NCBI RefSeq assembly: GCF_000802235.1
Contig: NZ_JTDL01000033.1
Location: 46,559 to 110,558, forward strand
Source: Sinomonas humi
GTDB taxonomy: Bacteria > Actinomycetota > Actinomycetes > Actinomycetales > Micrococcaceae
Reading direction: 5' to 3'
DNA: 64,000 nucleotides
Shown piece by piece: positions 49,002-57,059 of this stretch. Every line of letters starts with the position of its first letter. Within the stretch, counting starts at the first letter, position 1. The notes beneath the pieces were generated by a model, which was not told the origin of the DNA, ran no database searches, and saw nothing but the letters and a program-made list of their open reading frames with translations. Both the position numbers and the translations under genes were made by a program.

Positions 49002-49912
49002 CGGTAGCCTTGGGCGTCGAGGATCGCGTCCTCTTCCTCCTCGGCGGTGGGACGCCTGCGCTTCCTCGGGGTGAAGCGCGCTGCTCGCGCCGCGGCCGCG
49101 TCCGCGGCGCGCTGGGCTTCGACGTGGTCCAAGCCTTCCTCGCGCGCCGTCGCAGCCGCCTCGGCGGCTTCGGCAGCAGCATCGATCGCCTTGTTCCGTG
49201 CGTGCTGGCGTGCGGCGTAGCCAAACCCGATGAACATCAGTACGCCGAAAGCGAGCCACTGGAGTGCGTAGGAGAGGTGCGTTCCGTCGTCGGGCTGGGG
49301 CATGGGGAGCGCGGTCGGGGTAACAGCAGCCGCCGGCGACTCACTCGCCATGAGGCCGTACGCCCCCGTCAGGATCGGGTAGTGGAGCTGCGCCGCGTAG
49401 TTCGGGAGGTTGATCTCTGCGAGCTGGCCGGCGGGCGCTCCCCGGTTGAGGCTCGCCTCGCTCGGCAGAAGGCGTACGACGACGGTCACCTCGCCTGACG
49501 CCGGCGCAGGCACTGAATCCGGCTTGCCCTGCTCCTTGTTGCCGATCGGCAGCCAGCCCCGGTCCACGATGACGGCCTGGCCTGAATCGAGGCGCAGCGG
49601 GACGACGACCTCGTACCCTGGCTGTCCGTTGAGCGGCCTGTTCCGGACCACTCGCGTATCTGCGACGTCATATGTGCCGTGCAGGCTGACCTGCTGCCAT
49701 TCGTGGTCCGAGGAGAGCTGCTTGAACTGGTCCGCCACCTGATCGAACGGAACCGGTGACGCGTTGTAGTTCCGGTTGACGAGGTCGATGACGGCCTGCG
49801 TCTCGGCGAGCCGCGACATCTGCCAGCGGCTCAGGAAGACGCACGCGACGGCGAACAGGATTGCAAGGCCGAGATAGGTGAGCCACTGGCGGGAGAAGAG
49901 GAATCGGTACAC
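48998..49912 (-). CDS. SURF1-family cytochrome oxidase assembly protein
   Basis: A 304-residue membrane protein that assists cytochrome c oxidase maturation. Helix 1 (WLTYLGLAILFAVACVFLS) is followed by WQMSRLAETQ. The extracytoplasmic domain has VSLHGTYDVADTRVVRNRP, GYEVVVPLRL and VIVDRGWLPIGN. Helix 2 (LQWLAFGVLMFIGFGYAAR) is followed by a long charged, Ala-rich tail of about 70 residues ending in a basic and acidic cluster. It relates functionally to ctaB, ctaA and ctaD in this window. Confidence 0.9.
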   Translation of the reverse strand: MYRFLFSRQWLTYLGLAILFAVACVFLSRWQMSRLAETQAVIDLVNRNYNASPVPFDQVADQFKQLSSDHEWQQVSLHGTYDVADTRVVRNRPLNGQPGYEVVVPLRLDSGQAVIVDRGWLPIGNKEQGKPDSVPAPASGEVTVVVRLLPSEASLNRGAPAGQLAEINLPNYAAQLHYPILTGAYGLMASESPAAAVTPTALPMPQPDDGTHLSYALQWLAFGVLMFIGFGYAARQHARNKAIDAAAEAAEAAATAREEGLDHVEAQRAADAAAARAARFTPRKRRRPTAEEEEDAILDAQGYR

Positions 49913-49913
49913 G

Positions 49914-50168
49914 TCAGCGGTCCCCGTCCTGGCTCGTCACGGTGGGTTCCGAGTGCGGCACCGTCTCAATCCAGAGCGATCGAGTCTGCAGGTAGTCCTC
50001 GAGCCAGTCCCGATGCTCGCCGCACGCGAGCCACACCTTCCGCCGATCCGGGGTGTGGATGCGGGGATTGTTCCAGAGCAGCTCCCACCCGGCGGGCGCG
50101 CGGCAGCCCTTGCGCGAGCAGACCGCGAATTCCTGCTCACCGTCTGGCAGCATTCCCAGCAGGTTCAC
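49914..50168 (-). CDS. Small Cys-containing protein of unknown function
   Basis: An 84-residue protein. Two Cys pairs can form a zinc ribbon: CSRKGC near residue 17 and CGEHRDWLEDYLQ near 49. Trp and Pro are abundant around GWELLWNNPRIHTPDRRKVW. It sits between the DUF3099 and SURF1 genes with overlapping or near-touching ends, so it is probably co-transcribed. I do not recognise a named family. Confidence 0.65.
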   Translation of the reverse strand: MNLLGMLPDGEQEFAVCSRKGCRAPAGWELLWNNPRIHTPDRRKVWLACGEHRDWLEDYLQTRSLWIETVPHSEPTVTSQDGDR

Positions 50169-50641
50169 CCGTTCTTCTCCTCCTTGCGAACGCTCTCGTT
50201 CTGATCACCCGGCGCCTCGTCGGCCCTTCCGCCACCGTCCGTTCGGGCGTCGTCGTCCGTTCCGTTCACCACTTCGCCCGAGAGGACGACGTCGTCCTCG
50301 GCCACCCTGCCGTAGCCACCTTCGAGTTGGGCCGGGGGAGGGGCGTCGAGGAGGCCATCGCTCGTTGTTTCCGCCTTGTCCTGCGCGTTCGCGATGACGA
50401 CCGCGACCCATGGGAGGAAGACCGCGCCTGCAATCGCGATGAGCTTGAGCCACCCGTCGAGGAAGAAGAGCGCCACGATGCAGACCACACGGATAGCCAT
50501 GGCGGTGGCGTAGCGGACCATGCGTTTATGCATGTCAACGCTGTGGGCCTCGGCCGCCGTCGTGATGCTGTGGACCTCTGGATCCTCCGAGGACCGCTCG
50601 TCCTCGGGGCCGTCACCGGTCCCGTCAGTCAATCGCTTCAT
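50165..50641 (-). CDS. DUF3099 membrane protein
   Basis: A 158-residue actinobacterial DUF3099-type protein. SITTAAEAHSVDMHKRMVRY leads into two hydrophobic helices (AIRVVCIVALFFLDGWLKL and AIAGAVFLPWVAVVIANAQ), followed by an acidic, Gly-rich cytoplasmic tail. Function is unknown. ATG at 50641 was chosen; a GTG at 50644 lies against GGGAGA with no spacer. It overlaps the small Cys protein gene by four bases. Confidence 0.75.
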   Translation of the reverse strand: MKRLTDGTGDGPEDERSSEDPEVHSITTAAEAHSVDMHKRMVRYATAMAIRVVCIVALFFLDGWLKLIAIAGAVFLPWVAVVIANAQDKAETTSDGLLDAPPPAQLEGGYGRVAEDDVVLSGEVVNGTDDDARTDGGGRADEAPGDQNESVRKEEKNG

Positions 50642-50749
50642 CACTCTCCCAGTCGATCTATTCTCCCACTGGGCAACCGAGCGGGCTAATCCGCGCGTGC
50701 CTGCCGCACCGTTTGGCGCTCGCCGAGCGGCGCGGCGGCCGTGTGGCGG

Positions 50750-50761
50750 CTAGGATCCTAG
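50750..50761 (+). promoter_or_regulatory. Palindrome containing the fabG -10 box
   Basis: CTAGGATCCTAG is a perfect 12-bp palindrome whose TAGGAT (50751-50756) is a plausible -10, about 90 nt before fabG. It could be a promoter-operator. Confidence 0.4.
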
Positions 50762-50844
50762 ACAGACAACGGCAGTCGGACGCCGGCGCGCCCGCCGCTC
50801 CCGTCCCACACGCTGCCGGATCACCGACCCCTCGAAGGAGCACT

Positions 50845-51570
50845 GTGAGCACGGAAGCCCACACCCCGCGCAGCGTCCTCGTCACCGGAGGAAACCGCGG
50901 CATCGGACTCGCCATCGCGAAGGCGTTCGCCGCAATCGGCGACAAGGTCGCGGTCACCTACCGTACGCCGACCGAACTCCCCGAGGGCATCCTCGGCGTC
51001 CAAGCCGACGTGACGGATGAGGCATCGATAGACAGGGCGTTCACCGAAGTCGAGGCTGCGCACGGACCCGTCGAGGTGCTTGTGGCGAACGCCGGGATCA
51101 CGAAGGACACCCTTCTCCTGCGGATGAGCGAGGACGATTTCACCTCGGTCCTCGACACCAACCTCACGGGCGCGTTCCGGGTCGTCAAGCGGGCTTCGAA
51201 GGGCATGATCCGGCTGCGCCGCGGTCGGGTGATCCTCATCTCATCCGTCTCCGGCCTGTACGGCGCCCCGGGACAGATCAACTACTCGGCTTCGAAGGCT
51301 GGCCTTGTGGGCCTAGCGCGCTCGTTCACGCGCGAGCTCGGCTCGCGGGGCATCACGGCGAACGTCGTGGCGCCCGGCTTCATCAACACCGACATGACGG
51401 CTGAGCTCCCAGACGAGACGCAGAAGGAATACCTTTCGCGCGTCCCCGCAGGTAGGTTCGCGGACGCGGACGAGGTCGCAAACGTGGTCCGTTGGATCGC
51501 GAGCAGCGAGGCTGCCTACATTTCGGGGGCCGTGATCCCGGTCGACGGCGGCCTGGGCATGGGCCATTGA
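50845..51570 (+). CDS. fabG: 3-oxoacyl-ACP reductase FabG
   Basis: A 241-residue short-chain dehydrogenase of the FabG/MabA type, reducing 3-oxoacyl-ACP with NADPH. The nucleotide motif is VTGGNRGIGLAIA. VLVANAGITKDTLLLRM, VILISSVSGLYGAPGQINYS and the catalytic YSASK are present. RGITANVVAPGFINTDMT is conserved. GTG at 50845 follows GAAGGAG by about 5 nt. In mycobacteria the homologue pairs with inhA; here the next gene is a different SDR. Confidence 0.9.
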   Translation: MSTEAHTPRSVLVTGGNRGIGLAIAKAFAAIGDKVAVTYRTPTELPEGILGVQADVTDEASIDRAFTEVEAAHGPVEVLVANAGITKDTLLLRMSEDDFTSVLDTNLTGAFRVVKRASKGMIRLRRGRVILISSVSGLYGAPGQINYSASKAGLVGLARSFTRELGSRGITANVVAPGFINTDMTAELPDETQKEYLSRVPAGRFADADEVANVVRWIASSEAAYISGAVIPVDGGLGMGH

Positions 51571-51607
51571 TCAGCTGATTGAGAACTTGACCCAAGGAAG
51601 GAACGAC

Positions 51608-52375
51608 ATGACAGAGCAGGGCACGGCGCAGGCAGCGCCGCTCGCGGGCAAGACGGCGATCGTCACCGGATCGTCGCGGGGCATCGGCGCGTCGACGGCG
51701 AAGATCCTCGCCGGCGAGGGAGCCGCCGTCGTCATCAACTACCGGCAGAAGGCGCCCCGGGCGAACAAGATCGTCGCAGAGATCGAGGCCGCCGGGGGGC
51801 GCGCGGTTGCCGTGGGCGGGGATCTCACCAACGCGGACGACGTCGAGAAGCTCGCCCAAGCTGCGATCGACGGGTTCGGATCGCTCGACATCCTCGTTCT
51901 GAACGCGTCCGGGGGCATGGAGAGCGGACTTGGCGAGGACTACGCCCTGCGGCTCAACCGCGACGCGCAGGTCGCGATGCTCAAAGCGGCCGTGCAGCGC
52001 ATGAAGCCCGGTTCGCGCGTGGTCTTCGTCACGAGCCATCAGGCCCACTTCATCGACTCTGTCCCCACGATGGACGCCTATGAGCCGGTCGCACGCTCAA
52101 AGCATGCAGGGGAACTTGCGCTGCGGGAGCTTCTCCCGTGGCTCGAGGAGAAGGGCATCACGTTCGTCGTGGTCTCGGGCGACATGATCGAGGGCACCAT
52201 CACGGCCACGCTCCTCGAGCGCGCGGCGCCCGGTGCCATTGAGTCCCGACGTGAGGCGGCGGGCAAGCTGTACTCCGTCGACGAGTTTGCCGCCGAGGTT
52301 GCCAAGATGGTTACAGCGGAGGTCCCGAGCGGTCACACGGAGTTGGTCGGCGGCGCGGAGCACTTCACCGGCTGA
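51608..52375 (+). CDS. SDR-family oxidoreductase with unusual active-site spacing
   Basis: A 255-residue short-chain dehydrogenase. The nucleotide motif is VTGSSRGIGASTAKIL, with DILVLNASGGMES in place of NNAG. The catalytic Ser is in VVFVTSHQAHFID. The Tyr-Lys pair reads YEPVARSK, so the Lys is seven residues after the Tyr instead of the usual four; whether both act as in other SDRs is uncertain. ATG at 51608 follows AAGGAAGG. It is 37 bp after fabG and likely in the same operon. The substrate is unknown. Confidence 0.85.
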   Translation: MTEQGTAQAAPLAGKTAIVTGSSRGIGASTAKILAGEGAAVVINYRQKAPRANKIVAEIEAAGGRAVAVGGDLTNADDVEKLAQAAIDGFGSLDILVLNASGGMESGLGEDYALRLNRDAQVAMLKAAVQRMKPGSRVVFVTSHQAHFIDSVPTMDAYEPVARSKHAGELALRELLPWLEEKGITFVVVSGDMIEGTITATLLERAAPGAIESRREAAGKLYSVDEFAAEVAKMVTAEVPSGHTELVGGAEHFTG

Positions 52376-52403
52376 CTTCGGCCCCTTGGGCGGCGTGCGG
52401 AAG

Positions 52404-52519
52404 TGGCCACTCGTCGCCCGAGATCTGGCCACTCGTCAGGGAGTCAAATCCTCCTCGACGAGTGGCCACTTCTTTCCCGACGCGTGGCCACTTCTCGCGC
52501 GATCCATGGCCACTTCTCG
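52404..52519. repeat. Five-unit array of TGGCCACT[C/T] repeats, 22-bp phased
   Basis: TGGCCACT begins at 52404, 52426, 52463, 52485 and 52507. Intervals are 22, 37, 22 and 22 bp. The first two units continue as CGTC and the last three as TCTTT or TCTCG. The array fills the gap between the convergent SDR and serB genes, so it may be REP-like or act in termination. A related unit lies at 35022. Confidence 0.85.
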
Positions 52520-53398
52520 TCACACTCCGGCGAAGTGCCTCACCACATCGAGGTAGGGGAGGTCGACGGCGGCATCGGCCGCCGCGCGGACAGCTGGCTT
52601 GGCGTGGAATGCCACCCCCAAGCCCGCAGCCCCGAGCATGTCGAGGTCGTTCGCGCCGTCGCCCACGGCAATGCACGCCTCGAGCGGCACGCCGCGCTCG
52701 GCAGCCCAGGCACGGAGGCTGTGCTCCTTCACGGCCCGGTCCACGACCTCGCCGACAACCCTTCCCGTGAGGCGGCCGTCTACGATCTCGAGTTCGTTCG
52801 CTCGCCAGAAGTCGAGTGAAAGCCGGTCGGCGAGCGGAGCGAGGATCTGGTTGAAGCCGCCGGAGACGACCGCCACCGCATGCCCCGCGGAATGGAAGGC
52901 TGAAACAAGTTCGGCCGCGCCGGGCGTCAGCAGGACCGCCTCCCGGACCCTATCGATGACCTCGACCGGAAGACCCTCAAGCGTTCGCACCCGCGCGTGC
53001 AGGCTCTGCGCGAAGTCGAGTTCGCCGCGCATCGCGGCCTCCGTCACGGCTGCCACCTCGGCGCGCTTGCCCGCATGTTCGGCGAGGAGCTCGATGACTT
53101 CCTGCTGGATGAGGGTGGAGTCGACGTCCATGATGAGAAATTTGCTCGCGGCTTCCTGGACTCGGGCCGGGACGAGCGCAGCCTCCGCCTCGCCGAGTGC
53201 GGCGAGTGCGCCGCGCGCCTCGGTGAGGCGGGCGTCGTCGAGCTCGACGGCGGCGGTCAGGACCTCGTAGCGGCTATCGCCCGAGGGCACGAATTCCCCC
53301 ACTGACGCCCCGAATGGGGCAAGGAGCTCGGCGGCCGTGGCTCCCGCCTTCGGCAACAGCGTGCGGGCAGACAGGACCAAGGCGAAGCGGGATGGCAT
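52520..53398 (-). CDS. serB: Phosphoserine phosphatase
   Basis: SerB, 292 residues, dephosphorylates phosphoserine in serine synthesis. A regulatory N-terminal domain (about residues 1-85) precedes the HAD core. The nucleophile motif is IMDVDSTLIQQEVIELLA. VVSGGFNQILAPLADRL is motif II and VGDGANDLDMLGAAGLGVAF holds the motif III/IV acidic residues. ATG at 53398 has a -10 box (TAGAAT) at leaderless spacing. It is divergent from the ABC ATPase gene. Confidence 0.93.
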   Translation of the reverse strand: MPSRFALVLSARTLLPKAGATAAELLAPFGASVGEFVPSGDSRYEVLTAAVELDDARLTEARGALAALGEAEAALVPARVQEAASKFLIMDVDSTLIQQEVIELLAEHAGKRAEVAAVTEAAMRGELDFAQSLHARVRTLEGLPVEVIDRVREAVLLTPGAAELVSAFHSAGHAVAVVSGGFNQILAPLADRLSLDFWRANELEIVDGRLTGRVVGEVVDRAVKEHSLRAWAAERGVPLEACIAVGDGANDLDMLGAAGLGVAFHAKPAVRAAADAAVDLPYLDVVRHFAGV

Positions 53399-53405
53399 AG
53401 GCCAG

Positions 53406-53411
53406 ATTCTA
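53406..53411 (-). promoter_or_regulatory. -10 box (TAGAAT), leaderless serB
   Basis: TAGAAT on the minus strand, 7 nt from the serB ATG. Confidence 0.5.
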
Positions 53412-53451
53412 TCGACCGACCCGGCGGTTCGCCCACGGCGGAAGTCTGCAA

Positions 53452-53457
53452 TAGTGT
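53452..53457 (+). promoter_or_regulatory. -10 box (TAGTGT) of the ABC ATPase gene
   Basis: TAGTGT ends 8 nt before the ATG at 53466. Together with the serB box it makes a compact 67-bp divergent promoter. Confidence 0.4.
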
Positions 53458-53465
53458 CTACTTCC

Positions 53466-54269
53466 ATGAACGATGTACTCCGGCTATCCGGCGTGAGCGT
53501 GGTCCGCGGCGCCAAAACGCTTCTCGACGGCGTCGACTGGAAGGTCCGCGAGGGGGAGCGCTGGGTAGTTCTGGGGCCGAACGGTGCTGGCAAGACGACC
53601 CTTCTCCAGCTCGCTGCCGCACGTATGCACCCCACGCGGGGCACGGTCCAGATCCTCGACGAGACGCTCGGCAGGGTGGACGTGTTCGATCTGCGCCCGC
53701 GGATCGGCCTCGCCTCCGCCGCCCTTGCGAACCAGATCCCCGAGCATGAGAAGGTGCTCAACGTCGTCGTAACTGCTGCCTACGGCGTGACGGGCCGGTG
53801 GCGGGAGGCGTATGAGAAGGACGACGAGCGCCGGGCCTTCGGGCTCCTCAACGAGTGGGGCATGGGCCCCCTTCTGGGCAGAGTCTTCTCCACCTTGAGC
53901 GAGGGCGAGCGCAAGCGCGTCCAGATCGCCCGGGCCCTCATGACAGATCCCGAACTGCTCTTACTGGACGAGCCCGGCGCGGGTTTGGATCTCGGCGGTC
54001 GTGAGGAGCTTGTGTACAAGCTCAGTGAGCTTGCGCAGGACGAGTTCGCTCCCGCGCTAGTGCTCGTAACCCACCACCTCGAAGAGGTCCCGCCCGGGTT
54101 CACCCACGCCTTGCTTCTCCGCGACGGGCACGTAGTTGCCGAAGGGGAGATCGACGGCGTCTTGACCGAGAAGAACCTGAGCGAGACATTCGGGTTGCCG
54201 CTTGACGTCGCGGCGAACGCCGGTCGTTACACCGCTGTCCGCCGGGCGACCGCCGGCGCGGCCGTCTGA
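53466..54269 (+). CDS. ABC transporter ATP-binding protein
   Basis: A 267-residue stand-alone ABC ATPase. Walker A is LGPNGAGKTTLLQLAAA, the signature is FSTLSEGERKRVQIARAL (LSEGE instead of LSGGQ), Walker B is LLLLDEPGAGLDLGG, and the switch His is in VLVTHHLEEVPPGF. It resembles ModF/YlmA-type ATPases that have no cognate permease nearby. TauE follows after 2 bp, but it is a secondary carrier and not an expected partner. Confidence 0.87.
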   Translation: MNDVLRLSGVSVVRGAKTLLDGVDWKVREGERWVVLGPNGAGKTTLLQLAAARMHPTRGTVQILDETLGRVDVFDLRPRIGLASAALANQIPEHEKVLNVVVTAAYGVTGRWREAYEKDDERRAFGLLNEWGMGPLLGRVFSTLSEGERKRVQIARALMTDPELLLLDEPGAGLDLGGREELVYKLSELAQDEFAPALVLVTHHLEEVPPGFTHALLLRDGHVVAEGEIDGVLTEKNLSETFGLPLDVAANAGRYTAVRRATAGAAV

Positions 54270-54271
54270 TC

Positions 54272-55066
54272 GTGAACATCTGGGGCGACCTGCTCGTCTT
54301 CGTAGCTGGTCTCTGGGCTGGAACGATCAACACGATTGTCGGCTCAGGTTCACTCGTGACGTTCCCCGTCCTTGTCGCGCTGGGCTACCCACCCGTCAAC
54401 GCGATCATCTCGAATGCGATGGGCCTCGTGGCTGGCGGCTTCTCCGGCGCCTGGGGCTACCGGCGCGAGGCCGCGAGCTCGTGGCGGACTCTGCTGCGGC
54501 TCCTGCCGGTCTCCTTCGTCGGCGGCCTTCTTGGCGCGATCCTCCTGCTCCATCTGCCGGAGAGCGTCTTCGGCTTCGTAGCGCCCGTGCTGGTTGTCGT
54601 TGCGATCCTGCTCGTCATTTTCCAGCCGCGACTTGCTGCGTGGGCGAAGCGGCGTCAGGCGCTCACCAATGTCACGCCCGAAGAGGCCGACCACCAGAAG
54701 CTGCCGCTGATTCTGTACGTGCTGGTGTTCATCATCGGCGTGTACGGAGGGTACTTCACGGCCGCCCAGGGAGTCCTGCTGATGGCGGTGCTCGGGATCT
54801 TCTTCCACGGAACTCTCCAGCAGGCGAACGCAGTGAAGGTGATCCTGAGCCTCGTCGTGAACCTCATCGCAGCGGTTTCGTACCTGCTGCTGGCATTCGA
54901 CAGGATCAACTGGCTTGTCGTGCTGCTGATTGCGGTCGGCTCGCTTCTCGGCGGGTTCCTTGGGGCCGGCATCGGGCGTCGGATGTCTCCGAACGTCCTC
55001 CGTGTTGTCATCGTGGTCCTCGGCATTGTCGCGCTCATCAACCTCCTCGGGAAGCTTGTGGCGTGA
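54272..55066 (+). CDS. TauE/SafE-family anion permease
   Basis: A 264-residue sulfite or sulfonate exporter-type membrane protein. GLWAGTINTIVGSGSLVTFP and GGYFTAAQGVLLMAVLGIFF are the two pseudo-repeats that define the family. About eight hydrophobic helices are visible. GTG at 54272 is 2 nt after the previous stop, and its stop overlaps the next GTG (GTGA), so it is in one operon with the ABC ATPase and the methyltransferase. The substrate is unknown. Confidence 0.88.
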   Translation: MNIWGDLLVFVAGLWAGTINTIVGSGSLVTFPVLVALGYPPVNAIISNAMGLVAGGFSGAWGYRREAASSWRTLLRLLPVSFVGGLLGAILLLHLPESVFGFVAPVLVVVAILLVIFQPRLAAWAKRRQALTNVTPEEADHQKLPLILYVLVFIIGVYGGYFTAAQGVLLMAVLGIFFHGTLQQANAVKVILSLVVNLIAAVSYLLLAFDRINWLVVLLIAVGSLLGGFLGAGIGRRMSPNVLRVVIVVLGIVALINLLGKLVA

Positions 55067-55956
55067 GCGTCGTCCGCATTGAGGGCGCGGATGATCCGCG
55101 GGTAGCCGACTACACGAGCCTGACCGACGTGCACCTCCGGAAGGTCCGTGAGCCAGCCGAGGGCCTGTACATCGCTGAATCGTCGCGCGTGCTGCGGCGA
55201 GCATTGGCGGCTGGCCACCAGCCGCGTTCGTTCTTTCTCGCTGCGAAGTGGCTTGACGGCCTCGCAGATGTTCTGGATGCATTTCCGGAAGTGCCGGCCT
55301 TCGTGGGGCCGCCAGAACTGCTGGAGGAGATCACCGGCTTCCATCTCCACCGGGGTGCGATGGCAGCGATGCACCGTCCCCCGCCGGTTCCGGTCGAGGA
55401 TCTGCTTGCCGAAGCCCACAGCGTCGCCGTTCTCGAAGACACCGTGGACCACACGAACGTCGGTGGTCACAAAGTACAAGAGCCTGATCGCCGTCGCCGG
55501 CCGGGGCGTTCGAGGATCGGAGTGCTCGAGGACTTGACCGATCATACAAACGTCGGGGCCGTCTTCAGATCAGCTGCGGCGATCGGAGTCGATGCCATGC
55601 TGGTGACGCCGCAGTGTGCCGACCCGCTGTACCGCCGCTCCATCCGGGTCTCGATGGGCACAGTCTTCCAAGTGCCGTGGACGCGGATCGACCCGTGGCC
55701 GCAGGGGATCCAGCAGCTGAAGGAAGCGGGCTATTTCGTGGCAGGCATGTCCCTGGGGGCGGGGGCCATCACTCTTGATGAGCTGGTGGCCCAGGATCAT
55801 CAGAACCTGGTGCTGGTCTTCGGGACCGAGGGAGACGGGCTCAAGCCCGAGACCGATCGGCTGCTCGACGCGAGGGTGACCATTCCGATGATGAACGGCG
55901 TGGACTCGCTCAACGTCGCTGCCGCGTCTGCTGTTGCCTTCTACGCGGCGAGGTAG
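55063..55956 (+). CDS. SpoU/TrmH-family RNA methyltransferase with duplicated motif 1
   Basis: A 297-residue SAM-dependent 2'-O-ribose methyltransferase. An N-terminal substrate-binding part (residues 1-125) is followed by the knotted SpoU domain. SpoU motif 1 appears twice: VLEDTVDHTNVG near residue 126 and VLEDLTDHTNVGAVFRSAA near 156, separated by a basic 18-residue stretch. Motif 2 is LVFGTEGDGLK and motif 3 is IPMMNGVDSLNVAAASAVAF, so the downstream domain is intact. The extra copy should lengthen the loop before the knot. Target RNA unknown. Confidence 0.85.
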   Translation: MSVVRIEGADDPRVADYTSLTDVHLRKVREPAEGLYIAESSRVLRRALAAGHQPRSFFLAAKWLDGLADVLDAFPEVPAFVGPPELLEEITGFHLHRGAMAAMHRPPPVPVEDLLAEAHSVAVLEDTVDHTNVGGHKVQEPDRRRRPGRSRIGVLEDLTDHTNVGAVFRSAAAIGVDAMLVTPQCADPLYRRSIRVSMGTVFQVPWTRIDPWPQGIQQLKEAGYFVAGMSLGAGAITLDELVAQDHQNLVLVFGTEGDGLKPETDRLLDARVTIPMMNGVDSLNVAAASAVAFYAAR

Positions 55957-55959
55957 CTG

Positions 55960-56118
55960 GTGACGGACGACAGCAAGCGGATGCTGCCACCGGTGCGGCT
56001 CGCGCTCCGACGGCTTGCCGAGGACCGGCAGTTCATGGAACTGGTGGCATCGCTCCGTGCCGAACGGGGGAGGACTGGCACTAAGTCGGCATTGCGGCCG
56101 TCAGGGTCCGCGGGGTGA
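55960..56118 (+). CDS. Hypothetical 52-residue protein
   Basis: Starts GTG 3 nt after the methyltransferase stop and ends at TGA. The product begins MTDDSKRMLPPVRLALRRLA, is basic, and is helical in its first half. I recognise no family. AGG in the preceding stop region is a weak ribosome binding site. It may be a genuine small gene of the operon or a degraded one, because the next 160 bp hold a pseudogene remnant. Confidence 0.4.
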   Translation: MTDDSKRMLPPVRLALRRLAEDRQFMELVASLRAERGRTGTKSALRPSGSAG

Positions 56119-56161
56119 AGTTCGGCCGCAAGGGCCAAACCCGAGGACGAGGCTCAGGACG

Positions 56162-56282
56162 CGCAGCGCAAGCACCGTCGCCGCGGCCTCATCTCAGAGA
56201 CCCGGAGCAGCCGGAGCGTGCTCTCCTCGAGCACCTGCCGGTCCTGCGCGAGGCATACAAAGCGGAGCCCTTGGCCACTTAG
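56162..56282 (+). pseudogene. Frameshifted remnant related to the 59.2-kb gene
   Basis: The 3' 115 bp align with 59225-59340 at roughly 80 percent by eye. In one frame the end reads EQPERALLEHLPVLREAYKA, matching EQPERALIEHLGSLRGDDGA. The part encoding RGLISE is in another frame because a base is missing near 56200. It ends at TAG (56280-56282). Confidence 0.65.
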
Positions 56283-56527
56283 GAGGGCAGCCCCTCATGC
56301 GGCATGAGCATGCCGCTTCGAAGGAGCCCCCGGAGGAACCGGCACGGCCACTGCTCACCGCACTGTACGCAGGTGTCCCCGACGGCCTCTCCGGATGGGC
56401 GGTGCTTCTCGACCGCGGGCCCCCACGTCTCGGCTCCGATCTTCTGGGGCGGGGAGCCTTGGTCCATTGTGCGCTGGACCTGCTCCACGATCCGGCGATA
56501 CACCGGCCTCGAAGGTTCACGTTCCAT
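56279..56527 (-). CDS. Small Cys-containing protein of unknown function
   Basis: An 82-residue product beginning MEREPSRPVYRRIVEQVQR and ending with the Cys segment DTCVQCGEQWPCRFLRGLL, a CxxCGxxWPC pattern seen in small actinobacterial zinc-binding proteins. The ATG has AGGGG 5-6 nt upstream. The palindrome CCCATATATGGG lies about 32 bp upstream in an unusually AT-rich stretch that may hold the promoter. Its stop abuts the pseudogene remnant on the opposite strand. Confidence 0.5.
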   Translation of the reverse strand: MEREPSRPVYRRIVEQVQRTMDQGSPPQKIGAETWGPAVEKHRPSGEAVGDTCVQCGEQWPCRFLRGLLRSGMLMPHEGLPS

Positions 56528-57059
56528 GCACACCCCTACCCATCGATCACTCAAACGGCCCATATATGGGATATAGCATGAGCCAGCGGAGCGGCGCTTG
56601 AGGGCGCAGAGGCGGAAGAGGATGGCCAAGGCGCTCAGCGGCTGGCACTGGCGTGGCACGCCCGAGCCGGCGCTCACTGATCTCGTGATTCCCTTAGGCG
56701 CGGTACTCCCCGCAAGGGCCTTCACCCCCGGCCCGCACCGCTCAGAAGCCGAATGCAAGGCCAGGGGAAGCCGAATCTCAAGGAACTACGGGCATCGCAA
56801 GGTTCGCATTGGGTTGCCGCAAGAGTGCCCAAGAAGGGCCAAGCCGGGCGCGGTGGACCCCTAGCGTGAAGTTGTCGGCGCTTCCCGCCGCACTATCCGC
56901 TCCAGCAGCAGGGCGGCCGGGCTCGGCCGCGAGGTTCGGGGAACCTCCTCTTCTCTCTCAGCAGCCGCAGGCCCACCTTCGAAATCCGACGCGAGCCAGG
57001 AATTCCTGGCTGCCATCCCGGGCATACCTGTGCCCGGACGACGAAAGAGAACCAGCATC
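56528..57059. other. 532-bp spacer upstream of the secreted-protein gene
   Basis: Holds the perfect palindrome CCCATATATGGG (56559-56570) in an AT-rich promoter-like patch, and the inverted repeat GAGGTTC-GGG-GAACCTC (56931-56947) before the 57.06-kb gene. Short reading frames occur in all frames, but none has a recognisable product. Confidence 0.5.

Noticed and set aside
52404..52519. Phased repeats as a CRISPR array
   Set aside because: Units are about 12 bp with spacers near 10 bp, and no cas genes are present.
54202..55062. N-terminal extension of the SpoU gene through the TauE gene
   Set aside because: The open frame is accidental; GTG at 55063 overlaps the TauE stop and begins where the methyltransferase fold begins.
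56015..56581. 188-codon plus-strand frame
   Set aside because: It crosses the remnant and the antisense of a better small gene; no start signal and no coherent product.
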